From contig CAITMU010000100.1 in NCBI GenBank assembly GCA_903893565.1, positions 1-35,576 of the forward strand: a stretch of DNA of 35,576 nt. The letters are read 5' to 3'. The notes under the pieces are model-generated. The model was not told the origin of the DNA, did no database searches, and saw only the letters and a list, made by a program, of their open reading frames with translations. Positions 8,576-17,295 of the stretch are shown piece after piece. Numbering within the stretch: position 1 is the stretch's first letter; the number at the start of each line of letters is the position of its first letter. This DNA is from an uncultured beta proteobacterium. GTDB lineage: Bacteria > Pseudomonadota > Gammaproteobacteria > Burkholderiales > SG8-41. The translations under genes were made by a program, and so were the position numbers.

Positions 8576-9640
8576 GTGCTAAAGATAGGAGTATTGCTAG
8601 GAGATGACATAGGGTTAGAGGTCGTGCCGGAAGCAGTTAAGTGCATGAAAGCAGCCGCTGCCTTGGTCGGCATGCAGGCTGAATGGATTGAGCTGCCTAT
8701 CGGAAAAAAGGGCCATGAAGCCCATGGCAACACTTTGCCCACGATAACCCAGGAAACTTTAAAAACGTGCGATGGTTGGATTTGTGGCCCCATAGGTCAC
8801 AATGCCTATCCGCGCAATGATCCGACTTGGGTTATGCCGCCTATACGCAAGAAATTCGAACTTTACGCAAATATTAAACCCGTTAAATCATACCCCAATC
8901 TACCCTCTATACATAAAGATGTGGATATTGTATTTTTACGTGAAACGACCGAAGGTATGATGTCCTCCACATTAGTTGTGGCAGGCGCTGGGGAGTTTCG
9001 TCCCAATGATGAAATTTCTATCGGCATGAGAGTTGTCACTCGTAAAGGAGCGAACCGACTGGCTCGAGAGGCCTTTGAGATAGCGCGCACTCGTAAGAAA
9101 AAAATTCTCACCTGCGTTCATAAAGAACCGGTATATCGACTGGTTTGTGGAATGTTTGCAGAAGAGCATCGCAAGTTACAAAAAGAATATCCAGACGTGA
9201 CTTTAAACGAAGTGTTAGTCGACGGCATGGCCATGAAGCTTGTCATGAAGCCACAACAATTTGATGTCATTTCGACCACTAATCAGTTTGGAGATATTCT
9301 GACCGATGAAGGCGCGGGCCTGGTTGGAGGGCTAGGTCTAGCACCAGGCTTGGTGGCAGGAGATACACAGGCGATGGCACAGGCCACTCATGGTTCTGCG
9401 CCTGATATTGCAGGGCAAAATATTGCCAACCCCTATGCCATGATCATGTCAGGCAAGATGCTATTGGAATGGCTAGGTAGAAAGCGCCAAAATGAGTCTG
9501 CTACTGCCGCATCCAAGATTATTGAAGTGGCAATGGAAAAAGTAATTGCTGAAAAATTCCATCTAACCGGTGATTTGGGCGGCAAGGCCAGCACCACAGA
9601 AATGGGCGATGCAGTCGTGGCAGCCATGAAAAAACCTTAG
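8576..9640 (+). CDS. Isocitrate/isopropylmalate dehydrogenase-family enzyme
   Basis: The frame is open from 8483, but the real start is the GTG at 8576. A strong AAGGAG (8563-8568) stands seven bases upstream, and the protein then begins MLKIGVLLGDDIG, as family members do. The result is a 354-aa decarboxylating NAD(P)-dependent beta-hydroxyacid dehydrogenase. Landmarks are the CGPIGHNAYP loop, ANIKPVKSYP, the Arg-containing VFLRETTEGM, the metal-binding stretch DVISTTNQFGDILTDEGAGLVGGLG and the nucleotide-binding ATHGSAPDIAG. The variant GPIGHNAYP loop and lack of biosynthetic neighbours suggest a catabolic tartrate/malate-type homologue rather than LeuB (inference). Confidence 0.88.
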   Translation: MLKIGVLLGDDIGLEVVPEAVKCMKAAAALVGMQAEWIELPIGKKGHEAHGNTLPTITQETLKTCDGWICGPIGHNAYPRNDPTWVMPPIRKKFELYANIKPVKSYPNLPSIHKDVDIVFLRETTEGMMSSTLVVAGAGEFRPNDEISIGMRVVTRKGANRLAREAFEIARTRKKKILTCVHKEPVYRLVCGMFAEEHRKLQKEYPDVTLNEVLVDGMAMKLVMKPQQFDVISTTNQFGDILTDEGAGLVGGLGLAPGLVAGDTQAMAQATHGSAPDIAGQNIANPYAMIMSGKMLLEWLGRKRQNESATAASKIIEVAMEKVIAEKFHLTGDLGGKASTTEMGDAVVAAMKKP

Positions 9641-9646
9641 TAAAAA

Positions 9647-9671
9647 AAATGAAGTGACCTTTCGTTCATTT
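9647..9671 (-). terminator. Terminator-like hairpin between convergent genes
   Basis: The arms 9647-9653 and 9665-9671 are perfectly complementary (7 bp, 11-nt loop). On the minus strand the stem runs into a stretch of eight T residues (complement of 9642-9649), so it fits the end of the Bug-DctP-Gfo/Idh operon. Confidence 0.45.
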
Positions 9672-9680
9672 GAAATATAT

Positions 9681-10637
9681 TTATTGCCCCTTTGAAGCAG
9701 AAGCAACCACTGCTTCAAAGGCAGCAATAGTGGCAATCATTTCCTCTCCTCGTATGGGGTATTCCATTTCCCCTTCTAATGCCGCACCAAAGGCTTCAAA
9801 TTCCTCAAATAAAGAGTCGACCATAGGATAGGTCAATCGTTCGGGGACTTGACCATTTAAACGCACCACCAGCTCATTCTCGCCAATAGCCTCAGCAGAG
9901 CCATGAGCGCCAAAAAGATGAATTCGCCAGTAAAAAGGCGTGGATCGAATCGCTGCCAAAGTGCCGCTGGCGCCACACTCGAATTCAAACATGACGCAAA
10001 TCGTATCCAAGGGATTGGGTTGTGGCTTTAATGACAAGACTTGAGCCTTCAACCCCCGTACAGGCCCAGCAAAACTAACCAGCGCATCAAGCACATGTAT
10101 ACCCGACCCGGTCAAACCGGCTGCTGGGGCCTCAGAAGGATTCGTACGCCATGAGGAGAAATGTTTACCTGTATTTTCATTGCTGTAATGACCCTCCACA
10201 TGTAACAACGTACCCAAAATACCGCTATTAAATACTCGACGCAACTCGCGCATACAGGGCCAGAATCTCTTATTGGTTCCAATGCCTAACAACACACCGG
10301 CTTTTGCACAAGCATCGACTGAGCGCTGAGCATCGAGAGCATTTAAGGCCAGAGGTTTTTCACAAAACACAGCCTTTCCTGCCTTGGCGCATGCAATGAT
10401 CTGCTCCGTATGAAGCGAGTGCGGTGTGGCCAATACGACGGCATCAATGGATTCATCGCTTAACACATCATCAAGTTGATCGGACAGTAATAATTGATGC
10501 TTCTCACAAAAAGGGCGCACCGTTTCGGGTTCTTTACTGACACCGCGAGTAAATTGTAATCGTTGGCTTTTACCTTGTACGGCAGTGACGATCTTCTGCC
10601 CCCACCACCCTACCCCCACCATGGCCGCTTTTTTCAT
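9681..10637 (-). CDS. Gfo/Idh/MocA-family oxidoreductase
   Basis: This 318-aa protein has an N-terminal Rossmann fold (VGVGWWGQKIV, residues 7-17) and the family-defining EKP motif at residues 93-95 (FCEKPLAL). The C-terminal half is the substrate-binding/dimerisation domain with the GSGIHVLDAL segment containing the usual active-site His. Members oxidise or reduce sugars, inositols, biliverdin and similar substrates with NAD(P); the substrate is not readable here. AAGG lies about six bases upstream of the ATG. It is the last gene of a three-gene minus-strand operon, 22 bp after the DctP-like gene, pointing to catabolism of a substrate captured by the upstream receptors. Confidence 0.9.
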   Translation of the reverse strand: MKKAAMVGVGWWGQKIVTAVQGKSQRLQFTRGVSKEPETVRPFCEKHQLLLSDQLDDVLSDESIDAVVLATPHSLHTEQIIACAKAGKAVFCEKPLALNALDAQRSVDACAKAGVLLGIGTNKRFWPCMRELRRVFNSGILGTLLHVEGHYSNENTGKHFSSWRTNPSEAPAAGLTGSGIHVLDALVSFAGPVRGLKAQVLSLKPQPNPLDTICVMFEFECGASGTLAAIRSTPFYWRIHLFGAHGSAEAIGENELVVRLNGQVPERLTYPMVDSLFEEFEAFGAALEGEMEYPIRGEEMIATIAAFEAVVASASKGQ

Positions 10638-10659
10638 ATAAACCTTTTAAAAATTACCT

Positions 10660-11595
10660 TTAAGCGCCGGCTAACCAGGCAAACAATTGTGGATCAAGCG
10701 TTGCACGATACTTGACCAAAATCGGTTCCATAGCTGAAACAAAGGATTGTCTTTCTTCAGAACTTAACGTAATGATTTCATTTTCAACTGGATTTAACTT
10801 AGCCTTAATCAGCGCATCTTCTTCAGCCGCCAATTGATGCTGAAACTGATTCGCTTCAAGCGCACAAGATTGGATTAATTGACGTAATTCAGGATTAAAA
10901 TCAGCAAACGACTGCGCATTAAAAATAAAACCAGAAGCACCAAAAAAATGTCCCGACATCGTTATATAGCGATGAAATTGATGAACGCCAAAATTATAAG
11001 TATTGGTCAATGGATTGTCCTGAGCTTCAAATCGATCTCCGGCAATTTCATCCACAAACTCTTTGACATCAGCCGCAATGGGAACAAAACCCAATAAGCC
11101 TAAGGCTTCTCCATGGGATGCACTCATCTGTGTGCGAATTTTAATACCGATGCAATCTGCAGGAGTTCGAATGGGGCGAATACGGTTGGAAAAATGCCTA
11201 AAACCATTGTCCCACAAACCTAATAATGTAAACGGTGAAGACTCTCCAAATCGTTGTTGGAAGTATTCTCCGAGGGAACCCTTAAGCGCGCGTTGCACGG
11301 TATCGCGATCGCGAACAACAAACGGGAGCTCTAATATGGCTAACTCTGGCACCCAGCGGGTAAAACGCACAGTTGAAATATAGCAACAATCCAGCTCCCC
11401 GGATTGCACCATGCCAGGCAAATCTCCCGATTTTCGACCTAGCGCTAATACATCTCCGATTAGCTCGAAACGAAGATCTATTTCTAATTCCGATTTCAGT
11501 CGATGGGATAGTCTTTGACCAAAAAAAGTAGCTGCCTGATTGTGAATGGAAGCTGGTTTTTGGTAGCCACCAAAGCGCAAATGTAGAGTTTTCAT
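10660..11595 (-). CDS. DctP-type TRAP substrate-binding protein lacking a signal peptide
   Basis: This 311-aa protein shows the DctP/TRAP periplasmic receptor fold. It carries LPGMVQSGELDCCYIS, the LPFVVRDRDTV loop, and the ligand-carboxylate-binding Arg in GIKIRTQMSASH, followed by the central beta-hinge sequence around EAQDNPLTNTYNFGVHQFHRYIT. Unlike normal receptors it begins directly with the mature domain (MKTLHLRFGG). The upstream frame hits a TGA (11617-11619) within eight codons with no alternative start, so no export signal is encoded. No DctQ/DctM membrane genes are present. It sits 17 bp after the Bug gene and 22 bp before the Gfo/Idh gene. It may be a cytoplasmic ligand-binding derivative, or may have lost its signal. 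Confidence 0.85.
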   Translation of the reverse strand: MKTLHLRFGGYQKPASIHNQAATFFGQRLSHRLKSELEIDLRFELIGDVLALGRKSGDLPGMVQSGELDCCYISTVRFTRWVPELAILELPFVVRDRDTVQRALKGSLGEYFQQRFGESSPFTLLGLWDNGFRHFSNRIRPIRTPADCIGIKIRTQMSASHGEALGLLGFVPIAADVKEFVDEIAGDRFEAQDNPLTNTYNFGVHQFHRYITMSGHFFGASGFIFNAQSFADFNPELRQLIQSCALEANQFQHQLAAEEDALIKAKLNPVENEIITLSSEERQSFVSAMEPILVKYRATLDPQLFAWLAGA

Positions 11596-11612
11596 ATATC
11601 GATGCCTATGGA

Positions 11613-12626
11613 TTATTCAGCCAAAATGCCTGCCGTCTGGATAACTTGTCCCCAACGAGCAATATCTTGTTTTAAAAGGGCAGAAAAAGCTTCCGGCGTG
11701 CTACTGACAGCTTCAGCGCCCATGCGCGCAAGGCGCTCTTTCACTTCTGGGCGGGCCAATATAGAGACTAACTGAGCACTCAATGAATTGATAATACTGG
11801 AGGGCGTTTTGGCTGGCGCAAATAATCCATAAATGGTTAACGCCTCATAGCCGGGTAATCCAGAGGCAGCCACCGTCGGTAGCTCCGGGAATAAGGCATT
11901 GGTCGAAGCGGTGGTCACTGCCACGGCACGTAAACGTCCGCTTTCAAAATGAGATTTGACAGACGCGGATGTTGCGAACATCACCTGCACCTGACCACTC
12001 ACCAAGGCAATCACTGCAGGACCTCCGCCCTTATAACCGATACGAACTAAATTTGTTTTTGCCATATTGTTAAACAATTCGGCAGCCAAATGATTAGAAG
12101 CACCAGGAGAGCCCGAGGCATAATTTAATTGCCCTGGATGGGCTCGAGCCAATTCGATCAACTGCTTCACGTTTTTAACTGGCAATGAGGGATGAACGGT
12201 GAGAATATTCGGTAGGGTGGTGGCCACTGAAATGGGCAAGAAATCGCGAACAGGATCCCAAGTCAAGTTTTTACGCATAAATTGCATCAACCAAACGGGA
12301 CTACCGTGTAATAAAAGCGTCAACCCATCGGCCTGAGAGCGAGCCACCGTTTCAATCGACGTAATAGAGCCGGCTCCGGTTCGATTATCGATCACCACGG
12401 TTTGAGATAAATGAGCAGAAAGCAAAGGGGCGATCAAACGAGCTGCTATATCGGCAGCCCCGCCCGGTTCTGTTGTAACGATTCGAATGGGCTTTGAAGG
12501 GTAAGTATCAGCAAACCCTGGGAATACAAAACCCATACAAAAGAACCAAAGACAAAGACGATAAAAACGAAAGATTGTAGGCAGAATAGCCTCCGGCTGT
12601 AGGAAAAAATGAGGCGTTGAAATCAT
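11613..12626 (-). CDS. Bug-family tripartite tricarboxylate transporter receptor
   Basis: This Bug/TctC-type periplasmic solute receptor is 337 aa from the ATG at 12626. A hydrophobic export segment (about 17-39, ending PGFADTYP) is followed by the canonical YPSKPIRIVTTEPGGAADIAARLI start of the mature fold, the DNRTGAGS loop, LNYASGSPGASNHLAAELF and YKGGGPAVIALVSGQVQ. Bug proteins bind carboxylates and hand them to TctAB or act as sensors. The true start is uncertain: the ATG has only GAGG one base away, and a GGAGG lies inside the N-terminal coding region, so a shorter protein with the same signal sequence is possible. It is the first gene of the operon with the DctP-like and Gfo/Idh genes. 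Confidence 0.9.
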   Translation of the reverse strand: MISTPHFFLQPEAILPTIFRFYRLCLWFFCMGFVFPGFADTYPSKPIRIVTTEPGGAADIAARLIAPLLSAHLSQTVVIDNRTGAGSITSIETVARSQADGLTLLLHGSPVWLMQFMRKNLTWDPVRDFLPISVATTLPNILTVHPSLPVKNVKQLIELARAHPGQLNYASGSPGASNHLAAELFNNMAKTNLVRIGYKGGGPAVIALVSGQVQVMFATSASVKSHFESGRLRAVAVTTASTNALFPELPTVAASGLPGYEALTIYGLFAPAKTPSSIINSLSAQLVSILARPEVKERLARMGAEAVSSTPEAFSALLKQDIARWGQVIQTAGILAE

Positions 12627-12910
12627 GCCTCAAAAAACGAAAAATATAAAGGAAGAAATCCTTAGAATTTGAAACGGATTTAACCTCCCGAAAAAGAAAA
12701 AAATCTCTCTTTTTGGAACAAAGCATTTTAAGCGCTTTTTTCTTCTTTAACAAAGAAAAAGGTCATCCCTTTCCATTTCCCCTCATTCTATTAAGCCATA
12801 GCCACAACCTTAGATACGCAGTAAAATTCTATTTCAAAAATGAAAAAAACTCTATCAGTATCCTAAGCTGAATATTTCATATTACATCGTTGCTCTGAGG
12901 AGAATCCCAT

Positions 12911-13888
12911 TTGTCTTACAAGTGCTTGCCTCTAGAAGTCGCTCTGTGCTTGATGTTGCCCTTTTGCTTTTCAGGTGCGCTCAGTGCCGAGAACTATCCT
13001 ACGCGACCCATTCGCATCGTGGTTCCCTTTCCTGCAGGGGGTAACACGGACAGTTATATCCGGACTCTTGCGCACAATATGGATGCGGGATTAGGACAAT
13101 CGCTCGTTATGGATAATCGAGGAGGGGCGAATGGAATCGTCGGTTGCGACATTGTAGCTAAAGCGCAGCCTGATGGTTACACCCTACTGGCGACCTCCTT
13201 TGCCTTCGTGGTTAACCCTGCCATGTATCGAAGTCTGCCTTATGATACCGCTAAAGATTTTACCCCGATTACCAATTATGCCAATGGTTTGGGATACATC
13301 TTAGCCGTCAATCCATCTGTTCCTGTCCAAAATGTCAAAGAATTGATTGCGCTGGCTAAAAAACAACCCCTTCGCTACGCTTCAGCCGGGATTGGCAACG
13401 GTCAACATTTAGGAGCTGTATTGTTTAGCATAAAAGCGGGAATAGAAATGCAGCACATCCCGTATAAAGGTGGGGGGCCTGCGCTCACGGCAGTACTCTC
13501 TGGAGAGGTGCATATCAACCTGCCCGCGGCCAGCGTTGCCACGCCGCACGTTAAAGGGGGGCGATTAAAGGGGCTTGGGTTTACTGGCAAGTCTCGTATT
13601 TCATCGCTCCCAGACATGCCCACGGTGGCTGAATCGGGGTTGCCCGGATTTTTTTATGATACCGGATGGCATGGTATTTTTGGTCCAGCCAAGTTACCCA
13701 AACCAATCACTGCACGTTTATTAAGTGAAGTCCGCAAGGCCCTCACAAATCCGCAACTTCGGGAAAGTTTTATCAGTACGGGCTATGAACCGGCAGGAGC
13801 GCCTACGGCTGATTTTGAAAAAATGTTTCGTGATGACATTGTTCGATATGCGCAGATCGTTCAGGTAGCCAACATTGAAAAACAATAG
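12911..13888 (+). CDS. Bug-family tripartite tricarboxylate transporter receptor
   Basis: This 325-aa receptor is started at TTG 12911, where AGGAG (12898-12902) stands eight bases upstream. The signal peptide ends near GALSAENYP (about residue 26). The mature domain shows YPTRPIRIVVPFPAGGNTD, the DNRGGANG loop, DIVAKAQPDGYTLL, RYASAGIGNGQHLGAVLF, IPYKGGGPALTAVLSGEV and the C-terminal MPTVAESGLPGF. No TctA/TctB genes accompany it. It is divergent from the other Bug operon (284-bp shared upstream region) and precedes an HIBADH-family dehydrogenase by 92 bp on the same strand, so it probably serves that small catabolic unit. Ligand unknown. Confidence 0.92.
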   Translation: MSYKCLPLEVALCLMLPFCFSGALSAENYPTRPIRIVVPFPAGGNTDSYIRTLAHNMDAGLGQSLVMDNRGGANGIVGCDIVAKAQPDGYTLLATSFAFVVNPAMYRSLPYDTAKDFTPITNYANGLGYILAVNPSVPVQNVKELIALAKKQPLRYASAGIGNGQHLGAVLFSIKAGIEMQHIPYKGGGPALTAVLSGEVHINLPAASVATPHVKGGRLKGLGFTGKSRISSLPDMPTVAESGLPGFFYDTGWHGIFGPAKLPKPITARLLSEVRKALTNPQLRESFISTGYEPAGAPTADFEKMFRDDIVRYAQIVQVANIEKQ

Positions 13889-13980
13889 TAGGCTGCGTTA
13901 GCGAACATTGGATTCAATCCATTCTGATGACTGCCCTTAGTTCTCTTCATCATTATCATTCACTTTAACCCTTTATTTTT

Positions 13981-14877
13981 ATGAATCCCTCCACTCATGT
14001 CGGTGTCATTGGCCTAGGGCTTATTGGCACGTCTCTAGCCCAAAGGCTCCTGAACGCTGGATATAGCGTCTATGGATTTGATGTCAACAAGGCGCGTTGT
14101 GATCATCTCGCGCAACTAGGAGGCGAGCCTTGTGAAAGTGCTCAAGCGGTGGGCATACATTGCAAACAGATTGTATTCGCGGTTTTTAATACTGACCAAG
14201 TCGAGGCATTACTTGAAGTAAAAAAAGACAACCCTTTTTATGCTCACCTTGGACCTCAACACCAAGTCATCTGCACCAGCACCTGTGATCCTGACCGAAT
14301 TGAATCGCTGGCTTCACGCTTAAGTGATGCCGGGCCCCAATTTCTGGAAGCCCCTTTATCCGGCAACAGCGATCAAATAGCCAAAGGCAATGGCATTTTT
14401 TTGATTGGTGGCTCGTTATCTGTCATGAACGAATGCGCCCCGGTGCTAGAGGCCATTGCCAAGCAACACTTTTTTTTAGGTAAAGCGGGTTCGGGAGGCC
14501 GTGCCAAATTAGCCGTGAACCTGATTGGGGGGCTTAATCGTGCCGTCATGGCCGAAGGTTTGGCTTTTGCTGAATCAATGGGACTGGAACTCGTTGCATT
14601 TTTAGAGGTATTAAAAAACTCTGCCGCCTATTCCCGCACTATGGATAATCGAGGCCTTAAAATGATCCATAGCGATTATGAGCCTCACGCTTTTCTTAAT
14701 CAGTCGCTCAAAGACTTCACTCTCATGCACGAAGTGGCTAGCCGAGTCGGTCAAAGCCTGCCTCTGGCAAAAGAATACGTTGAAATTGTTAAAAGCTGTA
14801 TTTCTCACGGTGAAGGCCATCTAGACAACTCAGTGGTGATGAAGGAGATGCGTCGAAGAAGAACCATCACCGATTAA
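13981..14877 (+). CDS. 3-hydroxyisobutyrate dehydrogenase-family NAD(P) oxidoreductase
   Basis: This 298-aa beta-hydroxyacid dehydrogenase has a Rossmann motif GVIGLGLIGTSLA (residues 8-20), the substrate-binding LEAPLSGN (122-129, the family's DAPVSGG site) and catalytic Lys176 with Asn180 in GGRAKLAVNLIGG. Members oxidise 3-hydroxyisobutyrate, tartronate semialdehyde, glyoxylate and related substrates in the cytoplasm. The Asp-to-Glu and GG-to-GN changes in the substrate loop argue against a classic MmsB or GarR, so the substrate is left open. It lies between two Bug receptor genes on the same strand (92 bp after, 30 bp before), suggesting shared transcription. No Shine-Dalgarno is visible before the ATG. 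Confidence 0.88.
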   Translation: MNPSTHVGVIGLGLIGTSLAQRLLNAGYSVYGFDVNKARCDHLAQLGGEPCESAQAVGIHCKQIVFAVFNTDQVEALLEVKKDNPFYAHLGPQHQVICTSTCDPDRIESLASRLSDAGPQFLEAPLSGNSDQIAKGNGIFLIGGSLSVMNECAPVLEAIAKQHFFLGKAGSGGRAKLAVNLIGGLNRAVMAEGLAFAESMGLELVAFLEVLKNSAAYSRTMDNRGLKMIHSDYEPHAFLNQSLKDFTLMHEVASRVGQSLPLAKEYVEIVKSCISHGEGHLDNSVVMKEMRRRRTITD

Positions 14878-14907
14878 TTTGTACGATTCATTGAACAAAT
14901 CGTTAAA

Positions 14908-15963
14908 ATGATAAATATTTCTCATTCAATCCTTAATATAATGCGCTTACATTTGCCTCACTTTCAATTACCTGACCCTATCCAATCGGTAAGGCTAATG
15001 GCCCTATTGTTTCTTTATAGTTTGACTTTTTGGGGTAACGAATCGAAGGCGGTTCAGACGACAGTGCAAATGACGCAACCCATGCGCATTATCGTGCCCA
15101 ATGCTCCGGGTGGCCCTACGGATACTGTAGCTCGGATTGTGGGGCAACGATTAGCCGATAGCCTACATATTAGCGTGGTCATTGACAATCGCCCTGGGGC
15201 CAGCGGAACAGTGGGCGGTGACATTGTGGCCAAATCTCAACCGGATGGACGAACATTATTGTTAGTGAGTAGCAGTGCATTTGTCTCTACCCCTATACTC
15301 ATTCCTAATGCGCCCTTTGATGGACGGCATGCTTTTTCTTTGATTACGGCGGTCGTCTCGGTGCCCTATGTGTTGTTGGTCAACCCCACGGCTGGCTTTG
15401 TTAGCGTTAAAGATCTCATTGCTCAAGCCAAAACAAAACCCGGAAGTCTTAACTTTGGTTCCGCTGGAAATGGCAGCACTTCCCATTTAGTCGGAGCCCT
15501 ATTTAGTGAAACTGCAGGCTTCAAAGCACAACACATCGCCTACAAGGGGAGCGCTCTGGCGGCCGTTGATCTCATCGGCGGTCAGTTACAATTTGAATTT
15601 GAAGCCATAGCCGGAGCCATGCAATATGTTAAAAGTGGACGATTAAAAGCCTTAGGCGTGAGCTCTTCTAAAAGGCTAGAAACTTTACCCGATCTACTCA
15701 CCATTCAGGAGGCTGGGCTTCCCGGTTTTGAAGCAGTCGTGACACACGGTCTATGCGGCACCGTAAAAACGCCTGTCAACATGGTAAAGTATCTTAATCA
15801 ACAATTAACCAAAGTCATTCATCAACCGGAAACCAAACAACGCTTAGAAAGTATTGGCGCCATTGTTCTAGGGGGGACGTCAGAGGAATATCAACATTCA
15901 ACCCGAAATGAAATATCACGTTGGGAGAAAATTGTTAAGTCCTTAGCGTCACAAGAATTATAA
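14908..15963 (+). CDS. Bug-family tripartite tricarboxylate transporter receptor
   Basis: This receptor is 351 aa from the ATG at 14908. The N terminus is long before the hydrophobic segment (VRLMALLFLYSLTFWG, about 28-43), so an internal start (for example the ATG at 14941) is equally possible; neither has a clear Shine-Dalgarno. The mature fold is typical: MRIIVPNAPGGPTDTVARIVG, DNRPGASGTVGGDIVAKSQPDGR, LNFGSAGNGSTSHLVGALF, IAYKGSALAAVDLIGGQ and LLTIQEAGLPGF. It follows the HIBADH-family gene by 30 bp. There is no membrane TctAB partner. Carboxylate binding is known for the family; the ligand here is unknown. Confidence 0.9.
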   Translation: MINISHSILNIMRLHLPHFQLPDPIQSVRLMALLFLYSLTFWGNESKAVQTTVQMTQPMRIIVPNAPGGPTDTVARIVGQRLADSLHISVVIDNRPGASGTVGGDIVAKSQPDGRTLLLVSSSAFVSTPILIPNAPFDGRHAFSLITAVVSVPYVLLVNPTAGFVSVKDLIAQAKTKPGSLNFGSAGNGSTSHLVGALFSETAGFKAQHIAYKGSALAAVDLIGGQLQFEFEAIAGAMQYVKSGRLKALGVSSSKRLETLPDLLTIQEAGLPGFEAVVTHGLCGTVKTPVNMVKYLNQQLTKVIHQPETKQRLESIGAIVLGGTSEEYQHSTRNEISRWEKIVKSLASQEL

Positions 15964-15984
15964 AACAATGAGAGTCATGGTATT

Positions 15985-16013
15985 AAATCCTGGCACCTTC
16001 CAGTGGATTTTTT
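15985..16013. terminator. Intrinsic terminator between convergent genes
   Basis: The left arm 15985-15993 pairs with 16000-16002 plus 16005-16010 (nine pairs with a 2-nt GT bulge, 6-nt loop). It is followed on the plus strand by more T residues to 16013, and A residues at the base give a short U-run in the other direction. It ends the Bug/HIBADH/Bug unit, and possibly the converging minus-strand cluster. Confidence 0.55.
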
Positions 16014-16037
16014 CAGTGAACTCGACACCCCAAAAAA

Positions 16038-16445
16038 TTACTCAAACACGATGTCGTGAGCCCCTTCCCAGAGTATTTTTTTACCCACTACTGGAAGATT
16101 TTCTAGCCCTTCGGTAATCGTCAAAAAATGGTTGCCAGCCAATTGGCCCATTTTGCTAGCAAAACAACAAGAACCGTAGGCGATGATAATCTCCGTTTCA
16201 CTGTAGCCGCCAGGATAAAAAAGAATATCGCCAACCGAGGGGTGACTCGTATGATTTTCGAAATCAACGCCTAATTTCCAATCCCCTAGTGGCACCCAAA
16301 CCCCCTCCCCACTCCATCGAACGTGAATCAACTTTTGACGATAAGGCAAAAGTTTCATAAAAGCCTCTACCGTTTTTGGCGCTTGGGGATTGGGAGTTGC
16401 TACGAATTGAAAACCCGCCACTGTGATACGTATATTTCTCATCAT
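16038..16445 (-). CDS. DUF3830 protein (cyclophilin-like fold)
   Basis: This 135-aa protein is recognised as DUF3830 by LPYRQKLIHVRWSGEGVWVPLGD, FENHTSHPSVGDILFYPGG, TEIIIAYGSCCFASKMGQLAGNHFLTI and the LWEGAHDI C terminus. The family has a cyclophilin-like fold, and members are often encoded near Bug receptors, amidohydrolases or related enzymes; activity is not established. The start is the ATG at 16445 or the adjacent ATG at 16442; an AAGG lies three to six bases upstream. It is the last gene of the long minus-strand cluster, 27 bp after the LOG-family gene, so it is probably co-transcribed with it. Confidence 0.88.
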   Translation of the reverse strand: MMRNIRITVAGFQFVATPNPQAPKTVEAFMKLLPYRQKLIHVRWSGEGVWVPLGDWKLGVDFENHTSHPSVGDILFYPGGYSETEIIIAYGSCCFASKMGQLAGNHFLTITEGLENLPVVGKKILWEGAHDIVFE

Positions 16446-16472
16446 TGACCTTTTCCTAAAATAATAATGACC

Positions 16473-17057
16473 CTATGAGGGATGTTTATCATCAAACCAC
16501 TTATAAACAACCGGGGCCTTCCACAGATGAAGTGCATTCAAAGCGGCTGCCGGTGTTGATTCGACGACTAACATCGACATATGTTCCTGTTTCATGAACC
16601 CTTCTTTGACAGTATTTGCCAGTAAGCCCAACAAGGGATCAAAAAATCCCCTGACATTTAATATCCCACAGGCCTTGGATTGCTCACCGAGTTGAATCAA
16701 ACTTAGGACTTCAAATAATTCATCAAAAGTACCTAATCCGCCCGGCAAAGCTAAAAACATGTCGGCATACTCGGTCAACAAGGACTTTCGCTGTCTTAAG
16801 GTGTCAACGACTTCGAAATCATGGACTTGGGGGTGCAAGTGCCCTTTATCGAAAAGTCCTCGACTCATAATCCCTTTGACCTGCCCGCCTGCACTGATCA
16901 CCGCATCGGCTAAAACGCCCATGAGTCCTCGATTTGCGCCCCCATAAACGAGTCTTAGATTTCTGCGAACGATTTCCTGGGCCAGTTCAACAGTCAGCTT
17001 CCTGTATTCTTCTGAAAAGCCGAAATTGGAACCGCAAAACACTGTAATACTTTGCAT
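16473..17057 (-). CDS. LOG-family protein (TIGR00730 Rossmann-fold nucleotide hydrolase)
   Basis: This 194-aa protein has the LOG/cytokinin-activating phosphoribohydrolase signature. It carries VFCGSNFG near the N terminus, YGGANRGLMG (38-47), an Arg/Lys pair in LRQRKSLL and the PGGLGTFDE motif (105-113). Family members release the base from nucleoside 5'-monophosphates and are often misnamed lysine decarboxylases; the physiological role in non-plant-associated bacteria is unclear. GAGG four bases before the ATG supports the start. It lies 238 bp downstream of the PEP mutase/isocitrate lyase-family gene, so whether it belongs to that operon or has its own promoter is open. Confidence 0.9.
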   Translation of the reverse strand: MQSITVFCGSNFGFSEEYRKLTVELAQEIVRRNLRLVYGGANRGLMGVLADAVISAGGQVKGIMSRGLFDKGHLHPQVHDFEVVDTLRQRKSLLTEYADMFLALPGGLGTFDELFEVLSLIQLGEQSKACGILNVRGFFDPLLGLLANTVKEGFMKQEHMSMLVVESTPAAALNALHLWKAPVVYKWFDDKHPS

Positions 17058-17295
17058 AAAACCTCAATATAAAAAGGCCTGGCCCACTTTGGAACGCTTG
17101 TGGCCTCGTCTAACGTTTTTAAATCTTGGGGCTTAGCATATCACTCACCATCACAAATTGCGCATCAAAATGGCAAAGAAGACTGTTTTATTTGATAAAA
17201 ATAAAATTTTAATAAAGAAATGTATAGGATGGCGCCTGACTAAGGCCCCCCCCTTTTAGACTCAATACACTCAATCAAGACTTTGTTTTAGACGA

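Noticed and set aside
11617..11619. TGA upstream of the DctP-like gene as a second selenocysteine codon
   Set aside because: The codons before it belong to the Bug gene read out of frame and encode no receptor-like sequence.
12508..12753. 81-codon minus-strand frame upstream of the first Bug gene
   Set aside because: It overlaps the Bug signal-sequence region in another frame, is low-complexity Lys/Phe/Leu, and has no start signal.
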